Assembly: GCA_028565635.1 (NCBI GenBank)
Contig: JAOXYB010034951.1
Span: 1 to 28,502 of the forward strand
DNA: 28,502 nt
DNA from: Phoronis ovalis
Lineage: Eukaryota; Phoronida; Phoronidae
Reading direction: 5' to 3'
The first letter of the stretch is position 1; every line of letters begins with the position of its first letter. Both the position numbers and the translations under genes were made by a program. Positions 1 through 11,579 of this stretch are shown here, piece by piece. A model generated the notes under the pieces. That model was not told the origin of the DNA. It did not search any database and saw only the letters and a list, made by a program, of their open reading frames with translations.

Positions 1-2105
1 TGTTCTAAAGTTCAAAATAGTAAATATTTCAATATATATAAGGGGGGTTGTTTGTAAAATATAATTATTGTAATTTCATAACACTTCTAATCTAAACAAA
101 AAAAATAATAATAGACACAACAACATTGTGACATCACTTTTAAAAGAATATTAGATAGATATAAAGAAATTTTACCAAATGCACCAGGAGATCGACGTGT
201 GCAGCATTCAACACTGTTGTTGTTTTGATATAAGATATATCAGGCGAGTCATGTGATAGTCATGTGGTTTAAGTTTTTTACGGATTCTGCCTGGGAAAAT
301 GTGCAATTAGATGCAAAAAATGTTCACAAGATCTATTGAAAGTTAATCAAATGTGACAAATGCTTAGATTGAAGTTATTGGATATTATTTTTTGGTACGG
401 TTTCTCTTGAGATTGAATATAAAGTATACTTTTTAATGGGTATGACTACATTGCTAGTAATCGATAATGATTCTTTGTATTTTATTAAATTCTAATCTCC
501 TGGTTGATTTTTTGTAATAAATAATATTTAAGAAGATAGATTATGTAATAATTAAGTACTAAATTGGTTTTACTTTGTTAGTTCGTTAGTTTAGTCCATT
601 GTAGTCTGTCAGTCCTTTGATAAATGTTGACTGGTGCCAACCTTTTTTTTTACCGTGAGGTGTACTTTTCGAGAGTTGTTTTACCATGGGATATGCTTTA
701 CGCAAACAATTTTAACCATAGAAAGCAATTTTACCATGGGTAATTGTTACGGGTTTTAACTTGCAAGTTTTTGTCAAGCATCCCCTAGGGTTCTACCTTT
801 TGAGTAGAATGTTTCTTTATTGATGCATATTCATAAAAGTCCACCCATCTAAGGTTCATTGAGAAAAACAATTAAATTAATGTCATATCTACACAATGTG
901 TCCACAAAAACAGGATATGCCATTTCACTCCTAAAATAATGTATCTTCCCAAACTGTAAACCATAGGGAATTCCAATCACAGTTAAATGTAGGAAACATT
1001 GTGTGGAGTATGAAACTAAACATTTTGAAAGCTGGGTACTATGAAGTATGGTGCCTTTATGAGGGTAGTTTATTTCAAAATCCTCCATGACTGTTTACAC
1101 TTGATGTATACTGCCTAGCAGTTGTCTGCAAAGTAATATTGCACAAGAACCTTATTTCTCTGACAGATCTGATATTAGGCTGTACTCCATTGTTTTCTGC
1201 ATATTATTACATATATTGTAAATATATCTTTACACATTATGCTATAGCTGTATAATATTATATGTGTGACATATGAGCAGAAAAAAATCATTTAAGTCCA
1301 AATTAAAAAAGTGTCAAATACTCATTTTAGAATATATATGCATTTGTGTTATATATGTAGCTGCATTATGTATGCAGAACAGTCCCTTTGGGGGGCATTT
1401 GATACTGGGTAAAAATGTTGATACTGATTTTTATTATAAAAACGAAAGCTACAATTTTACTGAAAATTCAGTCTAATGACATATGTTTCTCAGAAGTTGT
1501 ATTTTTATGTATTTAAATATTTGGAAAGCTATTAAAAATTATAAAACAATGTAGGTAATTGGTATGTAAAATTATAACCTTTGTGTCAGACGTTTTGAGT
1601 TTGCCATGCTTACTGCATTTAAATTTGCATCCGGCCAATGTGCCTCCACATTTTGGACATTTGGATCATTATGGGTTACAATTTTACCCAATATTGTTCA
1701 TGCTATTAAAATTTACATGCAGGCATATAAAGAGATGGTTTTACTGTGTTTAGCAGCAGCAGCAGCTGTGTGGAGAAGTGTAATAACTTTTCAAAAAAGC
1801 AGCTGGTATTTAGTTTTAGTCATGTACTATCTATCTAGTATATGAGTAATATTGTCTAGCTCATAAGACAGAAAATCAATAGTTCCTTAATTTATAACTA
1901 TATGCTTGTGAATGGGTGAATGTTCGTAATATATGGCATGATATTGAAGCATTTATACTGACACCTAGCTGCTGCTATAAAAACTAAAATGACATCAATA
2001 ATGTACAAAATAGGTGTTTGTTATTATTGACTACAATGTTCACGTTTTGTAGTAATTAGTTACGTGATAATTCTGTCTGTATGAGCCTGCACATTTATAT
2101 TTTAG
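1..2105 (+). other. Upstream intron/flank of the SLC6 gene
   Basis: This is AT-rich sequence without a convincing exon. The TM1-TM3 signatures of SLC6 are not found in any frame, so this is most likely part of a long intron before 2106. A short AGC run sits near 1752-1766. Three imperfect copies of a (C)AATTTTACCAT-like motif lie between about 670 and 750. Confidence 0.5.
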
Positions 2106-2238
2106 AAATCACGTTTTGGACATTTCTGACGGCATTGAAGATGTTGGTACAATTCGTTGGCAGCTACTGTTATGCTTAGTGCTGGCCTGGGTTGTTGTAT
2201 TTCTGTGTCTGATAAAAGGGATCAAGTCATCAGGCCGT
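2106..2238 (+). CDS. SLC6 exon: end of extracellular loop 2 and TM4
   Basis: Acceptor TTTTAG and donor GTAAGT bound 133 bases: one base finishing a codon from an upstream exon, then 44 codons. The peptide runs [14 protein letters not shown], then IRW and a hydrophobic TM4, then IKGIKSSGR. This is the conserved SLC6 sequence before TM5. The phase-in codon shows that the gene continues upstream. Confidence 0.93.
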
Positions 2239-5200
2239 GTAAGTAAAAATGTTATAAAATAACACAATGGCTTTGTAAATTTAAACTTTATAAAGTGTGA
2301 GGGTGGCATTTCGACCACTTGAATAACTGGCGTGCCTTAGAAAAATAGTATCATGCCCTTTGATTATTCAGCCATGTGTATATTTTCAGCTAAATATCTC
2401 TGTTTTTGCATTCTACTGTCATTTTAAGATTTGCATGTTGATTTTTGCTTGTTCTTGTTTATTTGTGTTAATACTCTTCTTCCTCATTAGGTGGTATATG
2501 TGACGGCCACGTTTCCGTACCTTGTGTTGGTCATACTGTTAGTTCGTGGAGTCACCCTGCCTGGAGCTATGGAAGGCATCAAGTTCTACCTAATTCCAGA
2601 CTGGTCAAAGCTGTTGGAATTTAAAGTAACCAGTCTAGAGTTACATTTATCTTTCACTTTTGTAATGGCTCTATTCTTAGTAAATATGTAATTAATGTGT
2701 AGTTTTAGTTGATTTAATAGTAAATTTCTGTATGCAGAAGAAGAAGCAGTGACCACAACAGATGTCAATACATAGAAAAAATAAAACTGACATTTACAAT
2801 ATATTTGTAGTGTTGTGTTCCCAAGTTTTTTTTTAAAGACTATTGAGAAAGAGAATGTTTTTAAAAAAGAACAATATAAGAAACGGCATTATAAACAAGT
2901 GTTAGCATGTCTATAACGAAGATGAAAAGTACTAGACAACTCTTGATTATGGACTAATCGTAACTGATTTATATTCCAGGTATGGGGAGATGCAGCTTGT
3001 CAAATCTTCTACTCAGTGGGAGCAGCCTGGGGAGCTATGATCACAATGGCCAGCTACAATCGCTTTCAACATAATGTCTGGCGTGATGCAACCATTGTGC
3101 CTATCATCAACTGCTGTACCAGTATCTTTGCTGGTTTGGTTATCTTCTCTATCGTTGGTTTCATGGCACACGAAACTGGACAGGAAATTGATCAGGTTGT
3201 TACTCAGGGTAAGTTAATTATAATATACTTAATAATTTGTATTAGTATATCATTATGCCAATATTGATTGTGTAATGGCAATGGTGATATAGCTTATGAT
3301 ATGCTGTATCTATAGTTTCAGTGCACTGCCCTGACTGAAGGTTGTTCGTTAACCTTTTGTTTGGCCTTTAAAAGTTGGGATATATCTGTTATTCATATTT
3401 AGTTAGATTATATTACTTGTTTTGTAATATGTATTTGTGTGAATGAAATCAACCTTGGCACCTACACTCGTATAGATTGGGCTGAGGCTGAATAAACTTC
3501 ATTATCGTTGTACTTTTTTTAAAACCGACATTTTCTACTCAAATTGTCTTAAAGTGATGACAAATTATAATTTTTTCACCTGTAACATTTATTTCGTTAT
3601 ATTTAAATAATAATAGTTTTGATCCTAAAAGAAGGGGTCCGAAACTCGAATTTTATATATTTCTATTTTTGTTACTGAAGATGATTAGCTTATTGATGGT
3701 ACTATTATAAATAAAATCTAGCAAATGAATATATTAAATGCTCATGATATTAGTCCTTTATATTCGTACTGGCTAACATTCATGTCATTAGTTTGTGTCA
3801 TTGTATTTTTGCAAACAATATGCAGTTGCTGCTTAGTATCTTCAGTTGTCACTTCCCAATAGTAATGCCTCTGATAGAATGATACCCAGATTCCTGGGCA
3901 AGCAAACAAACCCTGATTGACTTGCAGGAGTGATATTAGCATATAAAATGCTAAGTTAATTCTAAAGTTAAGTGATTTTTAAGTGATTAAAATGTTAGAA
4001 TATTAATAATAAATACTTCAATTAGCACCACTTGTGTTGTAGGTCCTGGATTGATTTTTGTTGTGTATCCAGAGGCCTTGGCCAACCTGCCAATCTCTCC
4101 TCTCTGGTCTATTCTGTTCTTCCTCATGGTATTCACTGTTGGTTTAGACAGCCAGGTAATATAATTTACAAAATAAAAAATGGACTTAAGGCTGTTTTGC
4201 ATATAGTTGTACAGGATGGGGCCCGCCCTTTAGTAAAAGGAGTATGAGTTCTAGGTTTCTAATCCATTCTTGTACTTATAATAAATAGTATGTTATTAAG
4301 TATTAAATACATTATTGGTGGTATACTTCTAAAAAGTGCCTCCCTCCCCTTGCACAACTAAAAGCTGAACAGCCCTTACTGATGGATTTGACAATTTGTA
4401 TACACTTGCCTCTTCAATGTTTTTCAGTTTATTGCTGGTATAAAAAAAAACACAGCTTTATTTTAATTTGTTTGATGAGATAAAAAATTTATTGTTGTCG
4501 TAATTGTCTTTATATGGTTTGATGAAGTACAGATGATAAATTATGGTGGTTGGGTACAGAATAAAGAAACCAAATTATTAAAAAAAAATTCTGGCTACAT
4601 TTGTTATTTGTGGAAGAAGCGGGTGTTATATCTGAATAAATCTGAGTGTCATCATGAACATTTTACCTGCTTTTTGTTTACTGAATACGTAAATATCTGA
4701 TGAAATGTTTTCAAACAAATTGCGTATCGCCGTGATTATGAAAAAATGTGGAAAGTTGAATGATTATCTGGCGAAAGTTTGCCTATTATCCTTTGCAAAC
4801 ATTTTCGGAAGGATTTCTTGTACAGGACAGTTTTTGCCCGCCATCAAATCAGACTTTTCGCATGTCAGCAATAACCTGGGAAATATTGTGATGGGTATGT
4901 TGGCAAAAACAAGTTTGTCTGTTATTACGTGTGTGACATGTTTGGACCCAGGATAAAAATAATATCAAGGCAGCTCTTTTCACATGATTCTGCAGACATT
5001 AATTTATTAAAGTTTAGAAATGGTTATGTTAAATTTTTAAATAATTTAAAGAAAAAGAAATTCTTGATGCTCTCTTTTCATGTTACAATATGACCAAGTT
5101 TTTGTGATTATGAATTATTTAATAGGTAAAAATTTTATATACACATTCCGCTATTAAAACCATTCTGAGCACCATTATAGAGCACACTGTTCTTTAGTTT

Positions 5201-8200
5201 TATATGAACTTGGTTTTGCCAGAAGGATCGGTTGTAAAATTTTGTAACAAATGTACTATACAAAAGAGAAATTCAGGTCTGAAGTCTGAATCAAGTTGAT
5301 TCTAAACCTTGATTTATTATTCTCTTCCATTCTCAGCTTGGCGGATTCTTTATTTTGAGAATTGTGCCAAGGAACACTTCCTAAATCTTGGGACTGCATA
5401 GCTAGTACCTCTTTCTGACTTCCAAATTAGACATGCTAGAGGCGCCTTTCTTTGCAAAATTTTGTTTCGGATTTGATGATATTTTCAGAACAGACATGAA
5501 TTTTCTCAAAAGATGGACACTGTAATATTGAAGATTGTATGAATGACTGCAAAGATTCATAACCACATAACCTTAAACTGTTAACATTCTGCATTAAAAT
5601 TGGCTACATCCATTTTGCTGCAACTGTTTTTTACAAAACTATAAAATGTACTTGACATTTTAAATGGGGTAGGATGTGGTTATGGATTTAATTTTTGCCA
5701 GCATCTATATTCCCGTAAAACAAAACTATGGCACGGCACTCCATCCCCAGCTTTAAAGAACCCTTCATTGCAACAACTAATGTTTTCCAACATTACTGAA
5801 AATTTTCACATGAAAATGGAAGCATTAAATTAAATGCTTCAGTTTTTTCAAAATTATTGGTTTTATGAAGCAGAATTGTACCTAGTCTACTGAGGCAGGC
5901 TACATGCAAATAACGTAAATGGCAACACTCGGTAAGCAGAAAGATGCTCAGTACTCAAAAATTAAGATAGGATTACTAAAGAACAAGCCTGAAAACATGA
6001 TGCCGTAGCATTTTCAGGTGCCACATAGTGGGGGAATTGCTGAGCATCCTACTTTTGTGATTTACATATTGATTGATTGATTGATTGATTTAATTATTGT
6101 GTAATTTTTGAATCTTTTCCCTCTGCTAAAGGATGCCGATCAGTGTTGGTTGAAGCTGTGTCGTTTACTGCCACGTTTCCGATCGACGCTACTCCTTACT
6201 AGGTTTTTGTATTATCTGTGTAATATTAAACCTTGTGACATGTTTTAAAACTTTTACAAGGAAACACTTTGAAAAGTTTTCCCTTAGAAGTAATTTTCTC
6301 AGCTATATTTTCTGTGAAAAATCCAAATTGTATTGGTTTTCTAAATTTGAATAACTGGAATTGATCTTCAATTAACGATCATTCCGGCTAAAAAAAAAAA
6401 ATGAATCTACTATATTACCTGCAGTGTCAATTAGTTGGTACAGATGTCATTAGATCGCAAGCTTGATGCTATAGCTCTCTATGCAGGTCCCCATTGCATC
6501 AGCTGCTTAACCCATAATTCCATAGCATCCTACCACATACATGATCTACATTACTATATTGGTTTATGCACAGACTAACACGCTGTCATTGTTATGACTG
6601 GGAAGATTGTGATACCATATCCCTTGGTATGAAAATTCTAAAATTAAGCACAGTTCCATTTGATATTTATAAGTAGCAAAGTATATTGTTATTTCAGTAA
6701 CAGGCTGCCTAGGCAGCAAAAATATTGATAATGGCTCGTAGCAAAACAGTGTGTGAATATAATGCAAAAATTGTAATAGTCCAAGAAGTCCAAAGGACAA
6801 CAAATTGCTGGCAGTAAGTGAGCCATACAGGTAGTTACTGTACTGTGTATTACATTTCACACACTGAAGAAAAAGCTGTTATATACAATCAGCTCAGAAT
6901 CCATTTAAATTTTGATCCTGCCTAGGGATCCTTTTTATAAATAAATTTTTTGGCCTCAAAAATATTTTCTGTGTTTAATCTTAGAATACTGCTGTATGAC
7001 AATGTACTGCGCGCCTGAACCAAAACAAGATAGCGTGTTTCCCCTCCAACATTTATAGGAACAACCTTGCGATCAAAGCTTACTATTGAGAAAACTTTTC
7101 CAAATGTTAGGGATTGTGAGTAATCGTAGATCTTTTGTCGAAGAATTGATTTTCAGTTACTGTCCATAAGTAACTTATTTTCCAAATTTTATCTATGTCA
7201 CAAGATATTCTTGCAAATTTTGTAATAAAGTTTTAAGCTGCCATTTTTAAACTTTTCTAGCACTGAATTTTTAGTAATTTTCATTTTGGCAAACTGTAAA
7301 TTTTTGAAAGGTTACTTATGGAAGAATAATATAAAAACACCTTTTGACATAAGTTCTCCTCTGCGAATAAAAGCTTGTCTGTCTGCAAAATAGCAATTGT
7401 AGGACAATTAAAATATTAAGAATTTGGATATCAGAACAAAAACATTCCCCTTTTCAAGATGTGTGCTATCAAATTCTTAATGTCACCTGGTGTTTTAATA
7501 TAACCTCCCTGCTATACTCAACATGTTCTAATTGAAAAACAGGTACAGCACTTGATACACAATTTATTTTGTAAAGTGCTAATTATAATACCTAATGATT
7601 TGGTAAAGTAATTACTTGGTGCATATTTGCCTCCAGCTTAAGACAATGTTTTGCTATGGCAGGGATATTTATTGTATACTAATGTATACAATTCATCACG
7701 AGTTTTAACTTGTATTAGTCAATTGTGAATTTCACTTGGTAATTTTCAAATTATTTGTTTTAGTTTGGCATGTTTGAAACCTTGACCAGTGCTTTCATTG
7801 ATGAATTTCCGAACTTGTTTAAGAAAAAGAAGATTCTCTTCACAGCCATTTTGTGTTTTGTGGAGTTTCTCATTGGGTTGCCTATGATTACTAATGGTGG
7901 TATCTACGTGCTGCAGATTATGGACTGGTACAGCTCTGTGTTCTCTCTAATGATTCTGTCGTTCCTAGAATGCGTTGTTATTGGATGGGTATATGGTAAG
8001 TTTTTGTGTGCATCCAATAAAAAACAGCAGCTCCAATTGTTGTTTCTAGGGTGTTTTATAGGATGATCACGTCATCATTGTACAATCGCATGCCTTTCCA
8101 GATACCTGTTGGTATACGCCTCGGTTTAGTATAGTTTTTTGAAAATCCAACAGAACTGAGAATATCTGAAATGAATATTTACAGTAAGAGATGTACTTGT

Positions 8201-9567
8201 TAATCCTTCATAAATTTGTTCCATAGAGTTTAATACACAATTTTAAAAGTCTGTGCCTAAGGCATCAGAAGATCAATAATTGAGTAGACTGTACATTGTG
8301 AAATGATCTCTACTTGCATGATATATATTCTCTGAATCAATGAAAATCCTCATCAAACTGGAGAAATTATGCTTTTTATTTGGATTGCAGGAATCAACAG
8401 ATATTATGAGGACCTTGAACTGATGCTTGGCAAGAAACCATTTCTCTGGTACAAGATTTCCTGGTGCGTTGTCACACCAGCAACTATTTTGGTACGAACT
8501 TTTCATCATTACCTTGTCTTGTGTTAACAATTGTTTTAAACTAGCCGGTACCCGTGGTAAACCACGGATCTTGATAACATTTTTTAATTAACGGCAAAGG
8601 TAATCTTATTTTTATGCAATATCCTTGATGGAATGAAAAATGGATTTTAACGTGTGATTATACTATACCATATAATTTTGTACTCATGGCAAGGAATTAA
8701 TTCAGATATTTTTTTCCAGTTTATTTTGATCTTTTCATTTGTGACCCATAAACCAGTAACGTACGACACCTACACTTATCCTGACTGGGCTATCTTTATT
8801 GGCTGGATGTTCGCACTCGTATCATTACTACCATTACCAGGTGTTGCTTTATATCAAATTATTAAGGGCGAAGGAACTCTGGTCGAGGTATGTACACATC
8901 ATCAATAATGGAACTGATTATATTCCTCACCTGTTATTCATGCTGCTATTAGTTCAATTAATGAAGTTTTCCAATCTTTTTGTAAAAGAGATATGTTTGT
9001 TTTTAGTTTGACTATCCTCTTGACTGTGTTTTAAAAGAATTTGGTTCTCACAAGAGCTGCTCATACTAAAAATTTGGGGGATGTGAAAACAATTATAGTT
9101 CTTTGTTAGGGTAGGTGGGTTATCGTAAATATCAATTTTAGGAGGAGCAAGTTCGTAAATTTGGTGGTATTTAATACATTTATTCCAAAACTGATGTAAT
9201 TACCAGTGTACCGCCAAAATAAGCAATAACCATATTGGAATTTGGGATTTTTGATGATTATATATATATATATATATGAACTAGTAGCTTGCTTCTTATC
9301 GTTCTTTCTTGGAACAAAGAAGGCTTCAGTATGTCCAGCAGTAATAGTGAACAAAGAAAGTTAATGTTTCTTATTTTACAGCGAGTAAGGCATCTCCTTC
9401 GTCCTGACCCATCATGGGGTCCAGCTGTTCAAGAACACCGGGATCAGTATCTTATTACTTTAAGTCCAAAAGAGCGACAGCGAATGAATAAACTTGTTGG
9501 TAGTTCGACAGCATCAAGCGATGTTTCCATTCCGGAAAAAATCCGTCTAGAAACTAGAAGAGTGTAA
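2106..9567 (+). CDS. SLC6 family Na+/Cl- dependent transporter, glycine-transporter-like, 5' partial (8 exons, canonical C-terminus)
   Basis: Eight exons (2106-2238, 2491-2625, 2980-3208, 4043-4155, 7764-7995, 8391-8491, 8720-8887, 9382-9567) join in frame with GT/AG introns to give about 431 residues ending in TAA. They cover TM4 to TM12 of a plasma-membrane symporter that couples Na+ and Cl- entry to uptake of a small amino-acid-type substrate. Hallmarks seen: the TM4-TM5 segment ending in TATFPY and [10 protein letters not shown]6 [34 protein letters not shown]8 GLDSQF (Na2-site Asp and Ser), [10 protein letters not shown] (extracellular-gate Asp of TM10) and the tail motif [11 protein letters not shown]. 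The chloride-site residues expected in TM6 and TM7 (Gln, Ser, Asn, Ser) are all present. AWG plus ITMASYN and [11 protein letters not shown] most resemble GlyT1/GlyT2, but the substrate is inferred, and TM1, which carries key substrate and Na1 residues, lies upstream of the window. Family confidence is very high; subfamily is moderate. Confidence 0.93.
2491..2625 (+). CDS. SLC6 exon: TM5 and following loop
   Basis: This phase-0 exon of 45 codons starts [10 protein letters not shown], contains [11 protein letters not shown] and ends [10 protein letters not shown] at a GTAACC donor. The TATFPY and RGVTLPGA blocks are near-invariant in SLC6. Reading past the donor would add non-homologous residues to the stop at 2691, so the splice at 2625/2626 is preferred. 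Confidence 0.93.
2980..3208 (+). CDS. SLC6 exon: TM6 and TM7, chloride site
   Basis: The exon is 229 bases, entering phase 0 after TTCCAG and leaving phase 1 at GTAAGT. It begins [18 protein letters not shown] (TM6), then ITMASYN, RD, the TM7 core INCCTS, and [11 protein letters not shown]. The Gln and Ser of the TM6 segment and the Asn and Ser of TM7 match the positions that bind Cl- in GAT/SERT-type transporters, so a chloride-dependent transporter is expected. Confidence 0.94.
3209..4042 (+). other. SLC6 intron with a possible retroelement tail
   Basis: The intron is bounded by GTAAGT and TTGTAG. Around 3440-3500 a GC-richer stretch ends in GCTGAATAAACTTCATTAT. This resembles the 3' end of some non-LTR retroelements and SINEs, though no reverse-transcriptase frame is visible. 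Nothing else is recognisable. Confidence 0.3.
4043..4155 (+). CDS. SLC6 exon: extracellular loop 4 and TM8
   Basis: The exon is 113 bases, completing the split Gly codon and giving [21 protein letters not shown] and TM8 ending GLDSQ before donor GTAATA. Asp and Ser of GLDSQF are the TM8 ligands of the Na2 site. Confidence 0.93.
5943..6048. repeat. Nested inverted repeat
   Basis: The outer arms GATGCTCAG (5943-5951) and CTGAGCATC (6040-6048) are exact complements. Inside, CCTGAAAACATG (5988-5999) can pair with CATTTTCAGG (6009-6018) with one bulged base, around a 9-base loop. It may be a remnant of a small foldback element or a structured RNA. Confidence 0.5.
6069..6091 (+). repeat. GATT microsatellite
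   Basis: About five tandem GATT units lie in the large SLC6 intron. Confidence 0.85.
7764..7995 (+). CDS. SLC6 exon: TM8 end, TM9, TM10
   Basis: The exon is 232 bases, entering phase 0 after TTTTAG with [16 protein letters not shown] and leaving phase 1 inside a Gly codon at GTAAGT. It carries a basic intracellular stretch (FKKKK), TM9, and TM10 starting [10 protein letters not shown], whose Asp corresponds to the extracellular gate residue. Confidence 0.94.
8391..8491 (+). CDS. SLC6 exon: intracellular loop 5 and start of TM11
   Basis: The exon is 101 bases completing Gly, then [16 protein letters not shown], followed by WYKISW and VTPATIL. The fragments YEDLELMLG and KISW-VVTP are typical of the SLC6 TM10-TM11 connection. 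It leaves phase 0 at donor GTACGA. Confidence 0.93.
8541..8570. repeat. Short GC-rich palindrome in SLC6 intron
   Basis: CCGTGGT at 8552-8558 and its exact reverse complement ACCACGG at 8561-8567 are separated by AA. They are preceded by CTAGCCGGTACC. The block is unusually GC-rich for this intron and resembles ends of dispersed repeats seen in invertebrates, but it is too short to classify. Confidence 0.4.
8720..8887 (+). CDS. SLC6 exon: TM11 end and TM12
   Basis: The exon is 56 codons, phase 0 at both ends, running [26 protein letters not shown]12 and the juxtamembrane KGEGTLVE before donor GTATGT. It is the last exon common to both terminal-exon choices, so the switch lies just inside the cytoplasmic tail. 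Confidence 0.93.
9259..9277 (+). repeat. TA microsatellite
   Basis: About nine TA units lie in the last SLC6 intron, about 105 bases before terminal exon A. Confidence 0.85.
9382..9567 (+). CDS. SLC6 terminal exon A: canonical C-terminal tail
   Basis: Acceptor TTTTACAG is followed by 61 codons and TAA. The tail starts [20 protein letters not shown], matching the usual SLC6 post-TM12 pattern of a basic stretch, then Pro-x-x-x-Trp-Gly-Pro-Ala and Glu-His-Arg. It is rich in Ser, Arg and Lys and ends ETRRV. ETRRV fits the loose class I PDZ-ligand pattern (S/T at -2 is absent, Val at 0 is present), so PDZ binding is not strongly predicted. Confidence 0.92.
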   Translation, partial: RVRHLLRPDPSWGPAVQEHRDQYLITLSPKERQRMNKLVGSSTASSDVSIPEKIRLETRRV

Positions 9568-11020
9568 ATTCTTCAAAAATGCAACAAACATTGTTAATGT
9601 TCTAAAGCTAGCCACAGCTTTATGGAGGGGAATCTTTGGTCTGTCACCATGCACTAAAGTGCTAGAACCAAGGTGAATAGATGATTTGGTGACCATCTAT
9701 GGGTACAGCCTATCTCAAGGTGGAAAACAAGTTGATACGGTGCTTCACGACATATGGACCAGTAATATGATTATGTATCAAGTCATGCTAATTGCTCAAG
9801 TGAAATGAACTTCCACTTACGATGTTGATAACTTTCAACAATTTGCTGTCCAGAATGTGCAAAATAGTGATGTATAAACTGCTTTCTTAAGATTCACAAT
9901 GGTAGTTTGTTAATCTCATTAAATATTTATTATAAATAACAAAGATTACATGTTTTGATTCGTGCTTGCAGGTGTTGCTCACGTTATGAATTCGTATTTA
10001 TGCTAACCATTGCAAAAGTAACCAATAGTTGATTGATGAGTACAAGTACTATGACATTTTAACTATAACATGAAAATTTGGAATATTGTAGTTTTTTCCT
10101 TCGGATATGTATTAATAGAATTGGTAGCCATCACAAAACTGGTGAAAGTATTAGTAACCATTCATGTTCTATAAATTTTAGTTTGATTATTATATATTAC
10201 TTATTTTTAACTAATATTATTACCACGAAGCATAACAAATGCTACTTTCTCACTATGTCACACATGCCATCATGCTTCTGCAAATTTCTGCCATATCATT
10301 TATGTCGCCATAACAGTTCAACAATTAAGCTGAATGTATAGTGCCATTAATCACCATAAAAGTGTGCACCAATATCAGGAGAGTAGACTTGACATTTTGT
10401 CAAATAGAAAGTGTCATTTCGGTTGCATATTTATTAGGTTAACAGAGATGTGCTTGATTGTAAATGATGGAAATAACCAAGTAGTTTTGAAAATGCATTG
10501 AATGAAAGCCTAAACTTAATTTAACATGTGCCTATTATAATGCAAAATTTAATGTCTCCTAAACCAATGTAATATCGACACTGATGTAACTGCGGTCCTT
10601 AGATTGCAAACATTCGTGGAGAAACCGACCATCAAACAGTAGAAGCAAATTGAGTAAAACTAACTGTACATGCATTTTGTTTTGTTCTATTGTATTTTAT
10701 GAGCTAGGCTTTTGATGAAATGGCAATTTGGCTGATGTGAAAAGCAGTCGTGAATTTGCTTATTGTTTATTTCATTTTTGCTACACCCTCAAAACAGTAG
10801 TTGGTATGATTTTGCACACTGTAAATTTGAATTTTGTTGAAGCCAAAAAGCAATAGTTGTTATGATTTTCATGTTGAAGATTTAGATGTTTGTTTATCTA
10901 TTTTCCATCATGATTTTATCTGTATCTTTAAAATTTTCCAATATTTGTATTTACTTCATATTGAAGCATAGTGATGTACAAATTATGATTCTTGAATAAA
11001 TTTGATAACTGTGTTTCACT
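9568..11020 (+). other. 3' UTR of SLC6 isoform A
   Basis: After the TAA at 9565-9567 there is about 1.4 kb of non-coding AT-rich sequence with no further splice-compatible exon. It probably ends after the poly(A) signal at 10995-11000. An ORF at 10078-10341 has no domain-like features and is taken as chance. Confidence 0.5.
10995..11000 (+). terminator. Candidate poly(A) signal AATAAA for isoform A
   Basis: A perfect AATAAA is followed within 30 bases by a U/GU-rich stretch (ACTGTGTTTCACTCC on the DNA). Its position 1.4 kb after the stop codon suits a 3' end. Another AATAAA at 11528-11533, just before exon B, is an alternative. Confidence 0.4.
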
Positions 11021-11579
11021 CCTCTGCTCATATTTTCTTTATAAAAGCTTAATCAGATTTTTAATTTATTTTTAATTTAGTTACTTAATCGCCCCATTCA
11101 TATGCTTATTAGGCTATTAGGCTGTTGAAGTAATAGCACGAGTCCAAATGAACTGAACATAGGTGGTGCAGTGTCGCCATGATTTGGGGCGGACGTTCAA
11201 CATGAGGTATTGAAAAAACATTTTTCAACAAAAAAACAATAATTAGAAAATTATAATTTTCAATTAAAAATGGTTGGTCTGTTGTTTTCACTTTAGAATT
11301 ACAAAAGTAAACTAGAGATGTTTTTTTTTTCGGCGATAGGATCAAACACCTGCGACATAAAATAGTGAAACAGACTATAGTAACCCTTTACAAAACATTT
11401 CTACAAATAGTTTACACTGAAACAAAGTTGAATTTTATGAAAAGGTCTGTAATGATCGTTTAGCCACAATGTATGTTAGTTCTATGTCAGCATTCATTAA
11501 AGCTAAATGGTAATAACAGTAATAATAATAAAATGCTTTGTTTTTAAACATAACCCTTTTTACTTGTTTTTGTTCACAG

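Larger units (their letters stand above)
4156..7763 (+). other. Large SLC6 intron (3.6 kb)
   Basis: This intron lies between the TM8 exon and the TM8/9 exon. No open frame in it matches SLC6 or shows paired splice sites. It holds a hairpin at 5338-5370, a nested inverted repeat at 5943-6048 and a GATT microsatellite at about 6069-6091. The rest is unremarkable AT-rich DNA. Confidence 0.6.

Noticed and set aside
849-1088. 79-codon minus-strand open frame
   Set aside because: It has no paired splice sites, no recognisable motif and AT-rich random-looking composition; it sits in a probable SLC6 intron.
1606-1845. Plus-strand frame with a poly-alanine run
   Set aside because: The alanines come from a short AGC microsatellite. 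The peptide does not match the missing TM1-TM3 part of SLC6.
4705-4956. 83-codon plus-strand frame in the large SLC6 intron
   Set aside because: The flanking exons already join in phase with conserved sequence, and this peptide matches no SLC6 segment and lacks suitable splice sites.
6564-6860. 98-codon minus-strand frame
   Set aside because: No domain, splice pairing or neighbouring exon is seen; a chance ORF in intron sequence is the simplest reading.
10078-10341. 87-codon plus-strand frame after SLC6 terminal exon A
   Set aside because: It lies in the 3' UTR and has low-complexity Ile/Ser/Asn composition with no family resemblance.
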